Under the pieces are notes generated by a model. That model was not told the DNA's origin. It was given only the letters and a program-made list of their open reading frames with translations, and searched no databases. From Rhizobium sp. P40RR-XXII (lineage in GTDB: Bacteria; Pseudomonadota; Alphaproteobacteria; Rhizobiales; Rhizobiaceae), in the NCBI RefSeq assembly GCF_012641405.1, contig NZ_JABAII010000001.1, positions 434,001-498,000 on the forward strand: a stretch of 64,000 bases of DNA, in the 5' to 3' direction. Position numbers and translations under genes: made by a program. Position 1 is the stretch's first letter, and each line of letters opens with the position of its first letter. Below are positions 9,150 to 16,660 of the stretch, in pieces.

Positions 9150-9980
9150 ATGACGAGCGAGCGGCTCATCGAGATCACTTATCTCGACGATCCGCGTATC
9201 GCCGAATTCCGCAATATCCGCGAACGCGATCTGACAGGCCGAGAGAACCGTTTCATCGCGGAGGGGACCGTCGTGCTGCGGCTTCTCGCCGGCGCGCATG
9301 CGACTGGTGGCGATTTCGTCGCCGAGAAAGTGCTGCTGCTCAAAAATCGCGTTGCCGGCCTAAGCGATATCATCGACACCTTCCCATCGGATGTCCCGAT
9401 CTATGTCGCGGCCGCCGAGGTGCTCGATGGCATTGTCGGCTTCCATCTGCATCGCGGCGTTCTGGCGTTGGGGCGCAGAACGGCGGAAGAGGGGATGAAC
9501 GACCTTCTCGACCGCCTCCCGAAGCGGTCGCTCGTGCTCGTCGGCTGCGGCATTTCCAATCACGACAATATGGGGTCCATGTTTCGCAATGCGGCGGCCT
9601 TCGGCGCCGATGCGGTGCTGCTCGACGAGAGCTGCTGCGATCCGCTCTATCGCAAGGCGCTGCGGGTTTCGGTCGGCTCGATCCTGACCATACCGTACCG
9701 ACGGCAATCGAGCGCCGTGGAGCTGCTTACGGCGCTGGCCGAGCGCGGCTTCGCGATCTGGAGCCTCTCGCCACGCGGGACGGTCGATATTCGTGACGTC
9801 GCGGCTTCGCAGCGCATGGCGCTTGTCGTCGGCACGGAAGGGGAGGGTCTGCCCGAAAGCATCCTTTCCGCCTTCGGCAGCGTGCGCATCCCGCAGGCGC
9901 CGGGGCTGGACAGCCTCAATGTCGCGACGGCCAGCGGCATCGCGCTTTTCGAGATGGCTGCGAAGAACGGGCGTATCTGA
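9150..9980 (+). CDS. TrmH/SpoU-family RNA 2'-O-methyltransferase
   Basis: A 276-residue SPOUT-class enzyme that transfers a methyl group from S-adenosylmethionine to a ribose 2'-OH in rRNA or tRNA. The N-terminal substrate-binding region ends near residue 120. The catalytic domain has the three SpoU motifs: NHDNMGSMFRNAAAFGADAV with the catalytic Arg, VVGTEGEGLPESIL, and LDSLNVATASGIALFE, which forms the trefoil knot. The ATG at 9150 was chosen over an upstream in-frame start because it lies just after the preceding gene and begins the family's domain. The target nucleotide is unknown. Confidence 0.9.
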   Translation: MTSERLIEITYLDDPRIAEFRNIRERDLTGRENRFIAEGTVVLRLLAGAHATGGDFVAEKVLLLKNRVAGLSDIIDTFPSDVPIYVAAAEVLDGIVGFHLHRGVLALGRRTAEEGMNDLLDRLPKRSLVLVGCGISNHDNMGSMFRNAAAFGADAVLLDESCCDPLYRKALRVSVGSILTIPYRRQSSAVELLTALAERGFAIWSLSPRGTVDIRDVAASQRMALVVGTEGEGLPESILSAFGSVRIPQAPGLDSLNVATASGIALFEMAAKNGRI

Positions 9981-10015
9981 ACGGCGCTGTGAGGCTTTGA
10001 ATTATGCAGTGGCGG

Positions 10016-11224
10016 TCAGGAGTGCTTCGGCAGCATGGCCGCGACGCGATCGGCGAGGCTAAGGCGTGCACCCGGTTCGGCGGCTTCCCTGTTCTTCGGT
10101 AAAAGACCGAAGATCGGGGAGCTATCGCCCTCCTTGAGCGCCGTCAGCGCCACCATGTTGGCAGCTATCTTTGCAATCTCCTCGCGCATGGCGTCATCAT
10201 GCGCGGGCGAGCGGGTCTTCGCCAAGCGGTCAGAAAGGGCCGCCGCCCGGTTGCGGACCTCTTCCGTCATTTCGGCGATCTCGTCTTCCACTGTGCGCCC
10301 CGGTTCCGCCACTTGCGGCGGTTCTGCAGTCTTTGTCTGGTCATCTGCCGTCGCGATCACCGAGGCAGCCGAAAGCTTCGGTGTTCTTGCCGGCTTTTTC
10401 GGTGGCGTGAGGCCGGCCGCACGCAGTGCCTTGCTGGCCTCCCTTGATTCCTTGACGGCGGCCTCGAGCCGCTCCCTCAGGCGGATGACATCCTGAGCCT
10501 GCCGCTCGATCGCGGTTTCCTTGTCGGCGCTGCCGGCGATTTCGCGATTGAGGCGCTCCTCGAGCCGCTTGTTCTTGTCGCTTTCCTGTCGCAGCGACTG
10601 TCCAACATCCGCGGCACGCAGGTTTGCCGCACTCAGATCCTGGCGCAGCGTATCACGCTCGTCCCGCAATGTATTGATGCGCAGCTTCAGGCTCTCGATT
10701 TCGGTTTCGCGGGTTGCTAGGTCGATCTTGAGATTGTCCGTGTCGGCGGCCATCTTCGTCATCCGCTTGCGCAATCCGTCAATATCGGCTTCCTTTTCGG
10801 CACTTGCCTGCTCGGCGGTATGGATGCCCGATTTGAGCTGGCTGATATAGCTCTCCTCGTGCCTCAGGCGCGAGCGCAGTTCGCCCGCCTCCGCTTCCAG
10901 ATCGTCGATGCGCGTCTGCAGCTCAGCACTTCCGGCGGAGAGGCGGCTCGCTTCCTGCTGAAGCTTGCCATTATGGATCTGCAGGCTAACGGTCTTGTCG
11001 CGCTCCTGCGTCAAGGCGTGCTCGGTTCTGGCGTTTTCGGCCGCAAAGAGGGCGCGCGCCATATCCTTCTGCGCGCGCACTTCCTGCGGGCTCAGCGGCA
11101 TGGTCGCCTTCAGGCGCTTTTCGGTGAACCAGACGATGCGGCGATGGATTGCCGGCGCGATGAGAAAGACCAGAAGAGCGGCCGTCAGAAAGCCCAATCC
11201 GAACAAGAGAGCAAATTGAATCAC
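10016..11224 (-). CDS. Membrane-anchored long coiled-coil protein
   Basis: A 402-residue protein with an N-terminal membrane segment (residues about 3-27, FALLFGLGFLTAALLVFLIAP) and then roughly 200 residues of heptad-rich coiled coil (EEARLSAGSAEL-like runs, many Glu/Arg/Leu). A Pro/Ala-rich linker follows near residue 275 and a short helical tail ends in RVAAMLPKHS. It has no catalytic motif. The architecture recalls RmuC or envelope-tethered scaffold proteins, but the RmuC nuclease-like domain is absent, so I leave it unnamed. It appears monocistronic, converging with the methyltransferase 36 bases away. Confidence 0.75.
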   Translation of the reverse strand: MIQFALLFGLGFLTAALLVFLIAPAIHRRIVWFTEKRLKATMPLSPQEVRAQKDMARALFAAENARTEHALTQERDKTVSLQIHNGKLQQEASRLSAGSAELQTRIDDLEAEAGELRSRLRHEESYISQLKSGIHTAEQASAEKEADIDGLRKRMTKMAADTDNLKIDLATRETEIESLKLRINTLRDERDTLRQDLSAANLRAADVGQSLRQESDKNKRLEERLNREIAGSADKETAIERQAQDVIRLRERLEAAVKESREASKALRAAGLTPPKKPARTPKLSAASVIATADDQTKTAEPPQVAEPGRTVEDEIAEMTEEVRNRAAALSDRLAKTRSPAHDDAMREEIAKIAANMVALTALKEGDSSPIFGLLPKNREAAEPGARLSLADRVAAMLPKHS

Positions 11225-11342
11225 GACGCGGCCAGTATCCTGGAGTTATGTTCGATCTTGATAAAAGGATTAATCATGGGTTAGCCATGCGGGCAAGCGT
11301 TTAACGCGGATATGGTTTATCGGCACGAGGTCGAATTTACGG

Positions 11343-11371
11343 AAAGAAAAGGCCCGCGATCTGCGCGGGCC
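11343..11371 (-). terminator. Rho-independent terminator of eipA
   Basis: GGCCCGCG (11351-11358) pairs with CGCGGGCC (11364-11371). On the minus strand the stem is followed by TTTTCTTT, so it ends transcription from the eipA gene. Confidence 0.8.
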
Positions 11372-11409
11372 AAGGCTGGGCTGCCTGGGAGACCATATGA
11401 GGTGGAGGA

Positions 11410-12030
11410 TCAGAAAGGATTCCAGGTCGGGCTGGGCGTAACCTTCAGATAGCCGAGGTTGACGCCGAGGCGGGCGCCAAGGCCGGTTCGGATCGGCACG
11501 AGGACGATATTGTTGTTCTTCAGCACGGTCATGCCGAAGCCGGCAACCACGAAGGCCTGGCCGCTGACGCCGCCAAAGCGGGTATAGACGCTGTTGATGC
11601 TCGGCAGATCGTAGACCAGCATCATGACGCGGGTGCCCTGGCCGCCATAATCGAAGCCGAGCGACGGACCCTGCCAGTAGAGCGGATGCTCGCCGGCATT
11701 CTTAGTGTTGAGCTGGCCCTCGCCGTAAGTCAGGCCGGCGAGAAAGGCGCCGGAGCCTTCCTGGCCGAGGATATAGCCGTTCGGCAAACCATATTGCTGG
11801 AAGGCCCGCTCGATCACCTTGGCGAGGCCGCCGCTGGTGGAGCCGAAGAAGGAATGGCCGGCATCGACGATTTCCTGCGCCGAATACTGATTTGTGGGCG
11901 CGGCAGAGGCCTGGCGAACCGGCAAGGCGAAGCTCACGAATGCGACAATGGCCAGGATCAGGCCGAGGCCGAGCGTCCTGGTGCCGGGGCTTGGCATTCT
12001 CTTGAGGAGTTCATAGCGCATGAAAGTCAT
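11410..12030 (-). CDS. eipA: DUF1134 periplasmic envelope-integrity protein EipA
   Basis: A roughly 206-residue secreted protein. The N-terminus has a basic start and hydrophobic segment (GLGLILAIVAFVSFALP) ending in a likely signal-peptidase site after ASAA. The mature part is the DUF1134 fold (IVDAGHSFFGSTSGGLAKVIERAF; GPSLGFDYGGQGTRVMMLVYDL). Proteins of this family were named EipA in Brucella and Caulobacter, where they support envelope integrity and cell division. The start is ambiguous: ATG at 12030 gives MTFMRYELL and ATG at 12021 gives MRYELL. It is divergent from chpT, which is in keeping with a link to the cell cycle, though that link is inference. Confidence 0.85.
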   Translation of the reverse strand: MTFMRYELLKRMPSPGTRTLGLGLILAIVAFVSFALPVRQASAAPTNQYSAQEIVDAGHSFFGSTSGGLAKVIERAFQQYGLPNGYILGQEGSGAFLAGLTYGEGQLNTKNAGEHPLYWQGPSLGFDYGGQGTRVMMLVYDLPSINSVYTRFGGVSGQAFVVAGFGMTVLKNNNIVLVPIRTGLGARLGVNLGYLKVTPSPTWNPF

Positions 12031-12192
12031 CCGTTCATCATGGTCGGTGCAACAGGGGTGAACGAGCAACGCATTCGCCTGAATGCGCCACGCATGGCAC
12101 GCCCCATCCTCAGACCAATCCGCTCATTTATCGCAGGCCGATTCGCGTGCGAAAAAGTCTGATGGTGATGAATGCATTTTGCGTCGATGGTC

Positions 12193-12207
12193 TTAACAAT
12201 CGGTTTA
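12193..12207 (+). promoter_or_regulatory. CtrA-box-like motif upstream of chpT
   Basis: TTAA-N7-TTTA (TTAACAATCGGTTTA) differs by one base from the consensus TTAA-N7-TTAA bound by CtrA. It lies 118 bases upstream of chpT in the divergent eipA/chpT region. Prediction from motif only. Confidence 0.4.
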
Positions 12208-12324
12208 CCAAATATGGTGTCATTATGGCGCGCGGTACACTGGCTGCGACAACCCTCGGGCAACCTTACCGTGGCAACGTGGACTCGACTGCATTTTGCC
12301 TTGCCAGCATTCAGGAGACAATGA

Positions 12325-12972
12325 ATGTCGAAGAACCCGAACCTCACCTTGACCGGACCGGATCTGGCCGCGCTGCTGTGCAGCCGCGTCTGCCATGATG
12401 TGATCTCTCCGGTCGGGGCGATCAATAATGGCCTGGAGCTGCTCGACGAGGGTGGTGCTGACGCGGATGCCATGGATCTGATCCGCACGAGCGCGCTCAA
12501 CGCCTCCGTCCGCCTGAAATTCGCACGCCTCGCCTTCGGCGCTTCGGGCTCGGTCGGCGCCTCGATCGACACAGGCGAAGCGGAGCGGGCGGCCAAGGAT
12601 TTCGCCGCCGCCGAGAAGAAGACCGAGGTCAATTGGATCGGCCCGCGCGCCATCATCGCCAAGAACCGCGTCAAGTTGCTGCTCAATCTCTTCCTGGTTG
12701 CCTATGGCGCGATTCCGCGCGGCGGCAACATCGACGTAACGCTCGAAAATCCGGAATCGGACGCCAAGTTCACGCTCGCCGTCAAGGGACGGCTGATGCG
12801 CGTGCCGCCGAAATTTGCCGAGATCTGCTCAGGCACCCTGGAAGAGGCGATCGATGCACATTCGATCCAGCCATACTACACGGTTCTTCTTGCCGACGAG
12901 AGTGGCATGGAGCTTTCCTACAATGCGACGCCGGAGGAATTGACCTTCGTCGCGTCCATGGCGGCGCAATAA
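12325..12972 (+). CDS. chpT: Histidine phosphotransferase ChpT
   Basis: It relays phosphate from the hybrid kinase CckA to CtrA and CpdR in the alphaproteobacterial cell-cycle phosphorelay. The 215 residues begin with the DHp-like helix CSRVCHDVISPVGAINNGLELL, in which His24 is the phosphoacceptor. The rest is the degenerate kinase-like ATPase fold typical of ChpT, without nucleotide-binding boxes. The ATG at 12325 has AGGAGA just upstream. It is divergent from eipA and followed by a single-domain receiver gene and, on the other strand, by ctrA, so the relay protein and its main target are neighbours. Confidence 0.93.
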   Translation: MSKNPNLTLTGPDLAALLCSRVCHDVISPVGAINNGLELLDEGGADADAMDLIRTSALNASVRLKFARLAFGASGSVGASIDTGEAERAAKDFAAAEKKTEVNWIGPRAIIAKNRVKLLLNLFLVAYGAIPRGGNIDVTLENPESDAKFTLAVKGRLMRVPPKFAEICSGTLEEAIDAHSIQPYYTVLLADESGMELSYNATPEELTFVASMAAQ

Positions 12973-12998
12973 ACGGATCGGTTCACCCGTGTCCTTCG

Positions 12999-13030
12999 CC
13001 CGCGGTCGAACATCGGCTGCGGGTTTATTT
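12999..13030 (+). terminator. Terminator-like hairpin after chpT
   Basis: CCCGC (12999-13003) pairs with GCGGG (13019-13023), followed by TTTATTTTTT. The stem is short but the T-run is good. Confidence 0.6.
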
Positions 13031-13176
13031 TTTCGTGCATTGAAAATTCTGTGCAATCTTATGGTTGTTTGCGCAATTAACAATATAGCGGTAACGAATC
13101 CTTAGCTTGCTGCTCCTATCGTTTCAATTTGAAGTCGTCGTTTGGACAATGGCGGCTGATGCCAGGGAGCTCAGAG

Positions 13177-13539
13177 ATGCAGCGGTTCATGATAACGGAT
13201 AGTTCGGATGTCGTCAGAAAAGTCGGCAAACGAATCCTGTCCGAGCTGGATTTTCTCGTGAGCGAAGCCGGGGACGCCCGTGAGGCGCTGATGCGTTGCC
13301 AGGCCGAAATCCCGGATTACCTGCTCGTCGATGCCGGCATGGAAGGGGCGCTCGATCTCATCGCCAGCATCCGCGCCATGCCTGATGGCAAGGATGTGAA
13401 GATCTATTATTGCGTTGTCGAGGCCGACCTTCGCAAGCTGATGGCCGGAAAGCGCGCCGGCGCCACGGATTTTCTGCTGAAGCCTTTCGACCGCAAGATC
13501 CTGACGGCTATATTCGGTAATCGCGCCGCGGCCGCGTAA
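13177..13539 (+). CDS. Single-domain response-regulator receiver protein
   Basis: A 120-residue stand-alone receiver domain. The likely phosphoacceptor is Asp52 (YLLVDAGMEG) and the conserved Lys is Lys102 (LLKPFDRK). The acidic pocket is reduced: family members normally have two adjacent acidic residues near position 8-9, and here the stretch is ITDSSD. The Thr/Ser switch position after strand 4 (IYYCVVEA) also looks replaced. I chose the ATG at 13177 because GGGAG lies 7 bases upstream; an in-frame start at 13129 would add 16 residues. It lies between chpT and ctrA, so a role in the same relay is a fair inference, but it is not CpdR or DivK by sequence. Confidence 0.8.
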   Translation: MQRFMITDSSDVVRKVGKRILSELDFLVSEAGDAREALMRCQAEIPDYLLVDAGMEGALDLIASIRAMPDGKDVKIYYCVVEADLRKLMAGKRAGATDFLLKPFDRKILTAIFGNRAAAA

Positions 13540-13559
13540 TTTCATCGAAGTTATCGAAC

Positions 13560-13594
13560 AATAATGGCCGCCCTATCGAGGCGGCTATTATTTT
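13560..13594 (+). terminator. Rho-independent terminator after the receiver gene
   Basis: AATAATGGCCGCC (13560-13572) pairs with GGCGGCTATTATT (13580-13592) with one G-T pair, followed by Ts. It is A/T-flanked on both sides. Confidence 0.85.
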
Positions 13595-13673
13595 GACTTT
13601 CACCGCAGCACTTCAACGTGTTGCAGCGTCCTTGGCGCGGCTTAAAAGACGCGGCGCTGTAAAGCGCGAAATA

Positions 13674-13703
13674 GAAAATCCCGCCTGGAGAGGCGGGATT
13701 TTC
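13674..13703 (-). terminator. Rho-independent terminator of ctrA
   Basis: GAAAATCCCGCC (13674-13685) and GGCGGGATTTTC (13692-13703) form a perfect 12-base stem with a 6-base loop, 29 bases downstream of the ctrA stop on the minus strand. Confidence 0.85.
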
Positions 13704-13731
13704 CATGTTTCGGCGGGTGTGACGGGGCGGC

Positions 13732-14433
13732 TCAGGCGCTCTCGGCGAAATCGCTGCTATCGGGCTCGCGCAGCACATAGCCGCGGCCCCAGACGGTTTC
13801 GATATAGTTGGCGCCGCCGGCGGCATTGGCCAGTTTCTTGCGGAGCTTGCAGATGAAGACGTCGATGATCTTCAGTTCCGGCTCGTCCATGCCGCCATAG
13901 AGATGGTTGAGGAACATTTCCTTGGTGAGCGTCGTGCCCTTGCGCAGCGAGAGCAGCTCCAGCATCTGGTATTCCTTGCCGGTCAGATGCACGCGCTGGC
14001 CGCCGACTTCGACGGTCTTGGCGTCGAGGTTGACGATCAATTCGCCGGTCATGATCACCGACTGGGCATGGCCCTTGGAACGGCGAACGATGGCGTGAAT
14101 GCGGGCGACCAGCTCATCCTTGTGGAAAGGCTTGGTCATGTAGTCGTCGGCGCCGAAACCGAGGCCACGAACCTTGTCCTCGATGCCGGCCATGCCGGAG
14201 AGGATGAGGATCGGCGTCTTGACCTTCGAAAGGCGCAGGGTGCGCAGGACTTCGTAGCCGGACATATCGGGAAGGTTGAGATCGAGAAGAATGATGTCGT
14301 AGTCGTAAAGCTTTCCGAGATCGACGCCTTCCTCACCGAGATCGGTGGTATAGACGTTGAAACTTTCGGATTTGAGCATCAACTCGATGCTCTGCGCTGT
14401 CGCGCTGTCGTCTTCAATGAGTAGAACCCGCAT
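13732..14433 (-). CDS. ctrA: Cell-cycle master regulator CtrA
   Basis: An OmpR/PhoB-type response regulator that binds TTAA-N7-TTAA boxes to control the cell cycle, motility and division in alphaproteobacteria. The 233 residues contain the receiver (acidic pair in LLIEDDS, phosphoacceptor Asp51 in [11 protein letters not shown], Lys in TKPFHKDEL) and the winged-helix domain ([32 protein letters not shown], ending in the [12 protein letters not shown] recognition helix and the GRGYVLR wing). The protein ends in small hydrophobic residues (FAESA), as expected for ClpXP-degraded CtrA. A 441-base upstream region contains three GANTC sites, and the gene is divergent from the FliJ-like gene. Confidence 0.98.
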   Translation of the reverse strand: MRVLLIEDDSATAQSIELMLKSESFNVYTTDLGEEGVDLGKLYDYDIILLDLNLPDMSGYEVLRTLRLSKVKTPILILSGMAGIEDKVRGLGFGADDYMTKPFHKDELVARIHAIVRRSKGHAQSVIMTGELIVNLDAKTVEVGGQRVHLTGKEYQMLELLSLRKGTTLTKEMFLNHLYGGMDEPELKIIDVFICKLRKKLANAAGGANYIETVWGRGYVLREPDSSDFAESA

Positions 14434-14874
14434 AATTGTCCCCTTTACCGCCGCCGAAAGGTCGTCAGCCCCCTTACGCGATACCGATCAAATCACTGGT
14501 TGATTTGGAAGCTGCCATGCAATGGTTAACAAATTCTGATTCACTCTGGCAAGTCGTATCGAATTTATTAAATAATTTTTCCATTGCACTGTTTTCCAAC
14601 GACAATCAGTAAAATCTTCTCCTAAAGTATCGCATTAAGAACTTACGCCAAGTGATTCATCCGACTCATCAATGCCAACATGTCGAAATCCGACCACAAC
14701 ATTTACCGAGCCTTAAATCATTGCGCCTATCATTAACGATGCCCGTAAACGAAAGGTTACCAGCGGTAGGCTTTTATTAAGATCGCTGGAAATTTTTTTA
14801 ACCAAGCCGTCTCAAAGCGGTTCGGCGGGCGGAAATATCGAGAGCCGGGGTCTCGCATCACGGGAGTAATGCGT
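14434..14874. promoter_or_regulatory. Long AT-rich divergent regulatory region of ctrA with GANTC sites
   Basis: 441 bases between ctrA and the FliJ-like gene, clearly richer in A and T than the surrounding genes. It carries three GANTC sequences, the target of the cell-cycle methylase CcrM: GATTC at 14538-14542, GATTC at 14654-14658 and GACTC at 14663-14667. Several TTAA half-sites occur but I found no intact TTAA-N7-TTAA; the nearest is TTAA-N7-TGAT starting at 14526. Confidence 0.5.
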
Positions 14875-15231
14875 ATGAAGTCACGTGAGAGCCTTGTTCG
14901 CCTGAAAGAGTTTCAGGTGAACGAAAAACGCCGTCAGCTGCAGCAACTGCAGATGATGATGGCGGAATTTGACCGCATGACGAAGGAACTGGAAAGCCAG
15001 ATCGTGCTGGAAGAGAAGAAGTCCGGCATTTCCGATCCTAACCACTTTGCTTACCCGACTTTTGCCAAGGCGGCCCGCCAGCGCGCGGACAATCTGCAGG
15101 TGTCGATCCGTGAGCTGCAGGTTCAGGAAGAAACGCTGGAAAGTTCGCTTGAGGAAATGCAGGCGGAATATGCCAAGGCTGCCGCGCTCGAGGAGCGTGA
15201 TGGTTTGGGTCCGGCGCGGGCACGCGCCTGA
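14875..15231 (+). CDS. FliJ-like coiled-coil protein
   Basis: A 118-residue, almost wholly alpha-helical protein (MKSRESLVRLKEFQVNEKRRQLQQLQ, then long heptad runs rich in Glu, Gln and Leu). It resembles FliJ, the soluble stalk protein of the flagellar export ATPase, which chaperones export substrates. The ATG at 14875 was preferred to the ATG at 14869 because GGGAG lies 8 bases before it. It stands alone, divergent from ctrA, with no fliI neighbour in the window, so the flagellar role rests on the resemblance and on known CtrA control of flagellar genes. Coiled-coil similarity alone can mislead. Confidence 0.65.
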   Translation: MKSRESLVRLKEFQVNEKRRQLQQLQMMMAEFDRMTKELESQIVLEEKKSGISDPNHFAYPTFAKAARQRADNLQVSIRELQVQEETLESSLEEMQAEYAKAAALEERDGLGPARARA

Positions 15232-15326
15232 CAATGCAAGCCCGTTGCTTTTCGGGATCGGATTAGCTTCGTCCCGATATAAGGGCAATCTTCGCAATGC
15301 GGAGAAGATTTGACGGCAGGCGTTTG

Positions 15327-15374
15327 AAAGCTGCGCATGACTGGCCGTGACAGGGCCGGCCATGCGCAGCTTTT
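15327..15374. terminator. Strong hairpin terminator after the FliJ-like gene
   Basis: AAAGCTGCGCATG (15327-15339) pairs perfectly with CATGCGCAGCTTT (15361-15373), followed by T. A second GGCC/GGCC hairpin is nested in the loop. It can act in both directions. Confidence 0.85.
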
Positions 15375-15384
15375 GCATTCTGTA

Positions 15385-15414
15385 AATTAATCCGTCTATC
15401 CGGACGGATTAATT
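15385..15414. repeat. Perfect 12-base inverted repeat
   Basis: AATTAATCCGTC (15385-15396) and GACGGATTAATT (15403-15414) are exact inverted copies separated by 6 bases. It lies 11 bases beyond the terminator and is not followed by a T-run. It could be an operator or part of a small repeat element; the neighbouring GNAT gene ends about 150 bases further on. Confidence 0.55.
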
Positions 15415-15466
15415 CCGCTTGAATGATTACCGCAAGCATATGCACGGTTGGTATTGACGCGTCCTT

Positions 15467-15564
15467 AGAGCATTTCCGCTTTTCTTTGAATCGCGAAAAC
15501 GCTCTATCCTCTTGTTTCCCAACGCATTCCGGACGGAAAACAGCCGCGCGCTTTTCCTGAAAGT
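15467..15564 (-). repeat. Palindromic intergenic element, copy 1 of 4
   Basis: It begins AGAGCATTTCCGC, has the internal hairpin around CGCGAAAACGCTCT, and contains the core GCATTCCGGACGGAAAAC shared with the copies at 32511, 50070 and 60678. It has the same orientation as the 60678 copy and the opposite one to the other two. It resembles the rhizobial intergenic mosaic elements. Its right end is degenerate and reaches the stop of the GNAT gene. Confidence 0.75.
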
Positions 15565-15567
15565 GTC

Positions 15568-15849
15568 TTAGAGATTGACGACGTCGCGCCAGTCGTCGTG
15601 GCGTTGTGCCTGCGCCTTGAAGAAGGGGCAGAGCGGGATGATCTTCCAGCCGCCGCGCCGGGCTTCCTCGACGGCGTGAAGCGCCAGCGCCTGGCCGACA
15701 CCCTTGCCGCGCAGGGCATCCGGCACGCCGGTATGATCGATGATGATCAGCTTGGGAGAGGTGCGGGAAAACGTCATTTCCGCCTCGTGGCCTTCGACGG
15801 TCGCGACATACCGGCCGCCGGAGGCATTGTTTTCGTTGCGGATATCCAT
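15568..15849 (-). CDS. Small GNAT-like N-acetyltransferase (YjdJ type)
   Basis: A 93-residue protein of the short Gcn5-like family that contains only the acetyl-CoA-binding core. Key features are YVATVEGHEAEMTFSR, then LIIIDHTGVPDALRGKGVGQALALHAVEEARRG, where RGKGVG is the pyrophosphate loop, and KIIPLCPFFKAQAQRH with the conserved Cys. The ATG at 15849 has GGGAG upstream. Substrate unknown; proteins of this type are usually annotated only as acetyltransferases. It stands alone between a repeat element and the sciP terminator. Confidence 0.85.
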   Translation of the reverse strand: MDIRNENNASGGRYVATVEGHEAEMTFSRTSPKLIIIDHTGVPDALRGKGVGQALALHAVEEARRGGWKIIPLCPFFKAQAQRHDDWRDVVNL

Positions 15850-16016
15850 GATTTTCTCCCTTATCGCGTTGTAGACGGCGAAGATTGCATGCACCCGTCG
15901 CGCTGCCAACTCCCGAATGATCTAGGAGAAATCAGTCTGTCGCCGAATGTTTTCAAGCGGTTCGCTTGCCCGGCAATCAATAACCAGTTCGCTTCGACGT
16001 CAGCCGCGTCAAATAA

Positions 16017-16048
16017 TTCGGGCCTCTTTCTTGGAAAAGAGGCCCGAA
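16017..16048 (-). terminator. Rho-independent terminator of sciP
   Basis: TTCGGGCCTCTTT (16017-16029) and AAAGAGGCCCGAA (16036-16048) form a perfect 13-base stem with a 6-base loop, 35 bases downstream of the sciP stop. On the minus strand a T-rich stretch (TTATTT) follows. Confidence 0.8.
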
Positions 16049-16083
16049 CACAAAAGCAAATTAAGGTGGTGCTGTCGCTGCTG

Positions 16084-16359
16084 TCAGTGGCGATACTGCT
16101 GTATCCGGGTCGTCCGAAGGCCGGCGAGGCCATGGGTATTGATGGACGACTGCCAGGAGAGGAACTCTTCGACGGTCAACGTATAACGTTCGCAGGCTTC
16201 TTCCAAGCTGAGCAGACCACCACGCACGGCGGCGACAACCTCTGCCTTACGACGAATGACCCAGCGGCGCGTATTCGGCGGCGGAAGGTCTGCTATCGTC
16301 AGCGGGCTGCCATCGGGGCCGATGACATACTTCACTCGGGGACGTATCATTTCGGTCAT
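16084..16359 (-). CDS. sciP: CtrA inhibitor SciP (DUF1153)
   Basis: A 91-residue DNA-binding protein of the DUF1153 family. In Caulobacter SciP binds DNA and CtrA and blocks CtrA-activated transcription early in the cell cycle. The family core is clear: MIRPRVKYVIGPDGSPLTIADLPPP, then a helix-turn-helix (RRWVIRRKAEVVAAVRGGLLSLEEACERYTLTVEEFLSWQ, here residues about 31-70). I chose the ATG at 16359 (MTEMIRP) over a weaker start at 16377. A CtrA-box-like motif lies 53 bases upstream and a GANTC site (16362-16366) abuts the start. It completes the local ctrA-chpT-sciP group. Confidence 0.9.
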   Translation of the reverse strand: MTEMIRPRVKYVIGPDGSPLTIADLPPPNTRRWVIRRKAEVVAAVRGGLLSLEEACERYTLTVEEFLSWQSSINTHGLAGLRTTRIQQYRH

Positions 16360-16411
16360 TGGACTCTCTACACACACTCAAGACCACGAGAGGCACTCTA
16401 TCTTGCCACAT

Positions 16412-16426
16412 TTAAAAATTGCCTAA
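16412..16426 (-). promoter_or_regulatory. CtrA-box-like motif upstream of sciP
   Basis: On the plus strand it reads TTAA-N7-CTAA; on the minus strand TTAG-N7-TTAA. It has one mismatch to the CtrA consensus and lies 53 bases upstream of the sciP start, a plausible activator position. The rest of 16427-16660 shows no gene; it holds one more GANTC at 16513-16517. Confidence 0.45.
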
Positions 16427-16660
16427 GCCCCTAGTAAGACTTTGCTAATAATTTTAATCAATGTGGCGGGCGGCTGATTTGCGTGTGTGCTGCCTGGGTG
16501 AAATGCCAGAAAGACTCTGTTATTTCAGGGGAAATCGCTTTCGTCCTATGATTTTTCGTCAGTAAAAACTTACGCTCCAGAACCGAAATTGCGAAGTTTG
16601 GCCTGCTGCCCTGAGGGTCAGGGCAGGCGCAAGAATTGCTTTTTACTTGCGAAAATAGAC

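Noticed and set aside
14526..14540. TTAA-N7-TGAT in the ctrA upstream region as a CtrA box.
   Set aside because: Two mismatches in the second half-site; kept only as a note in the regulatory-region entry.
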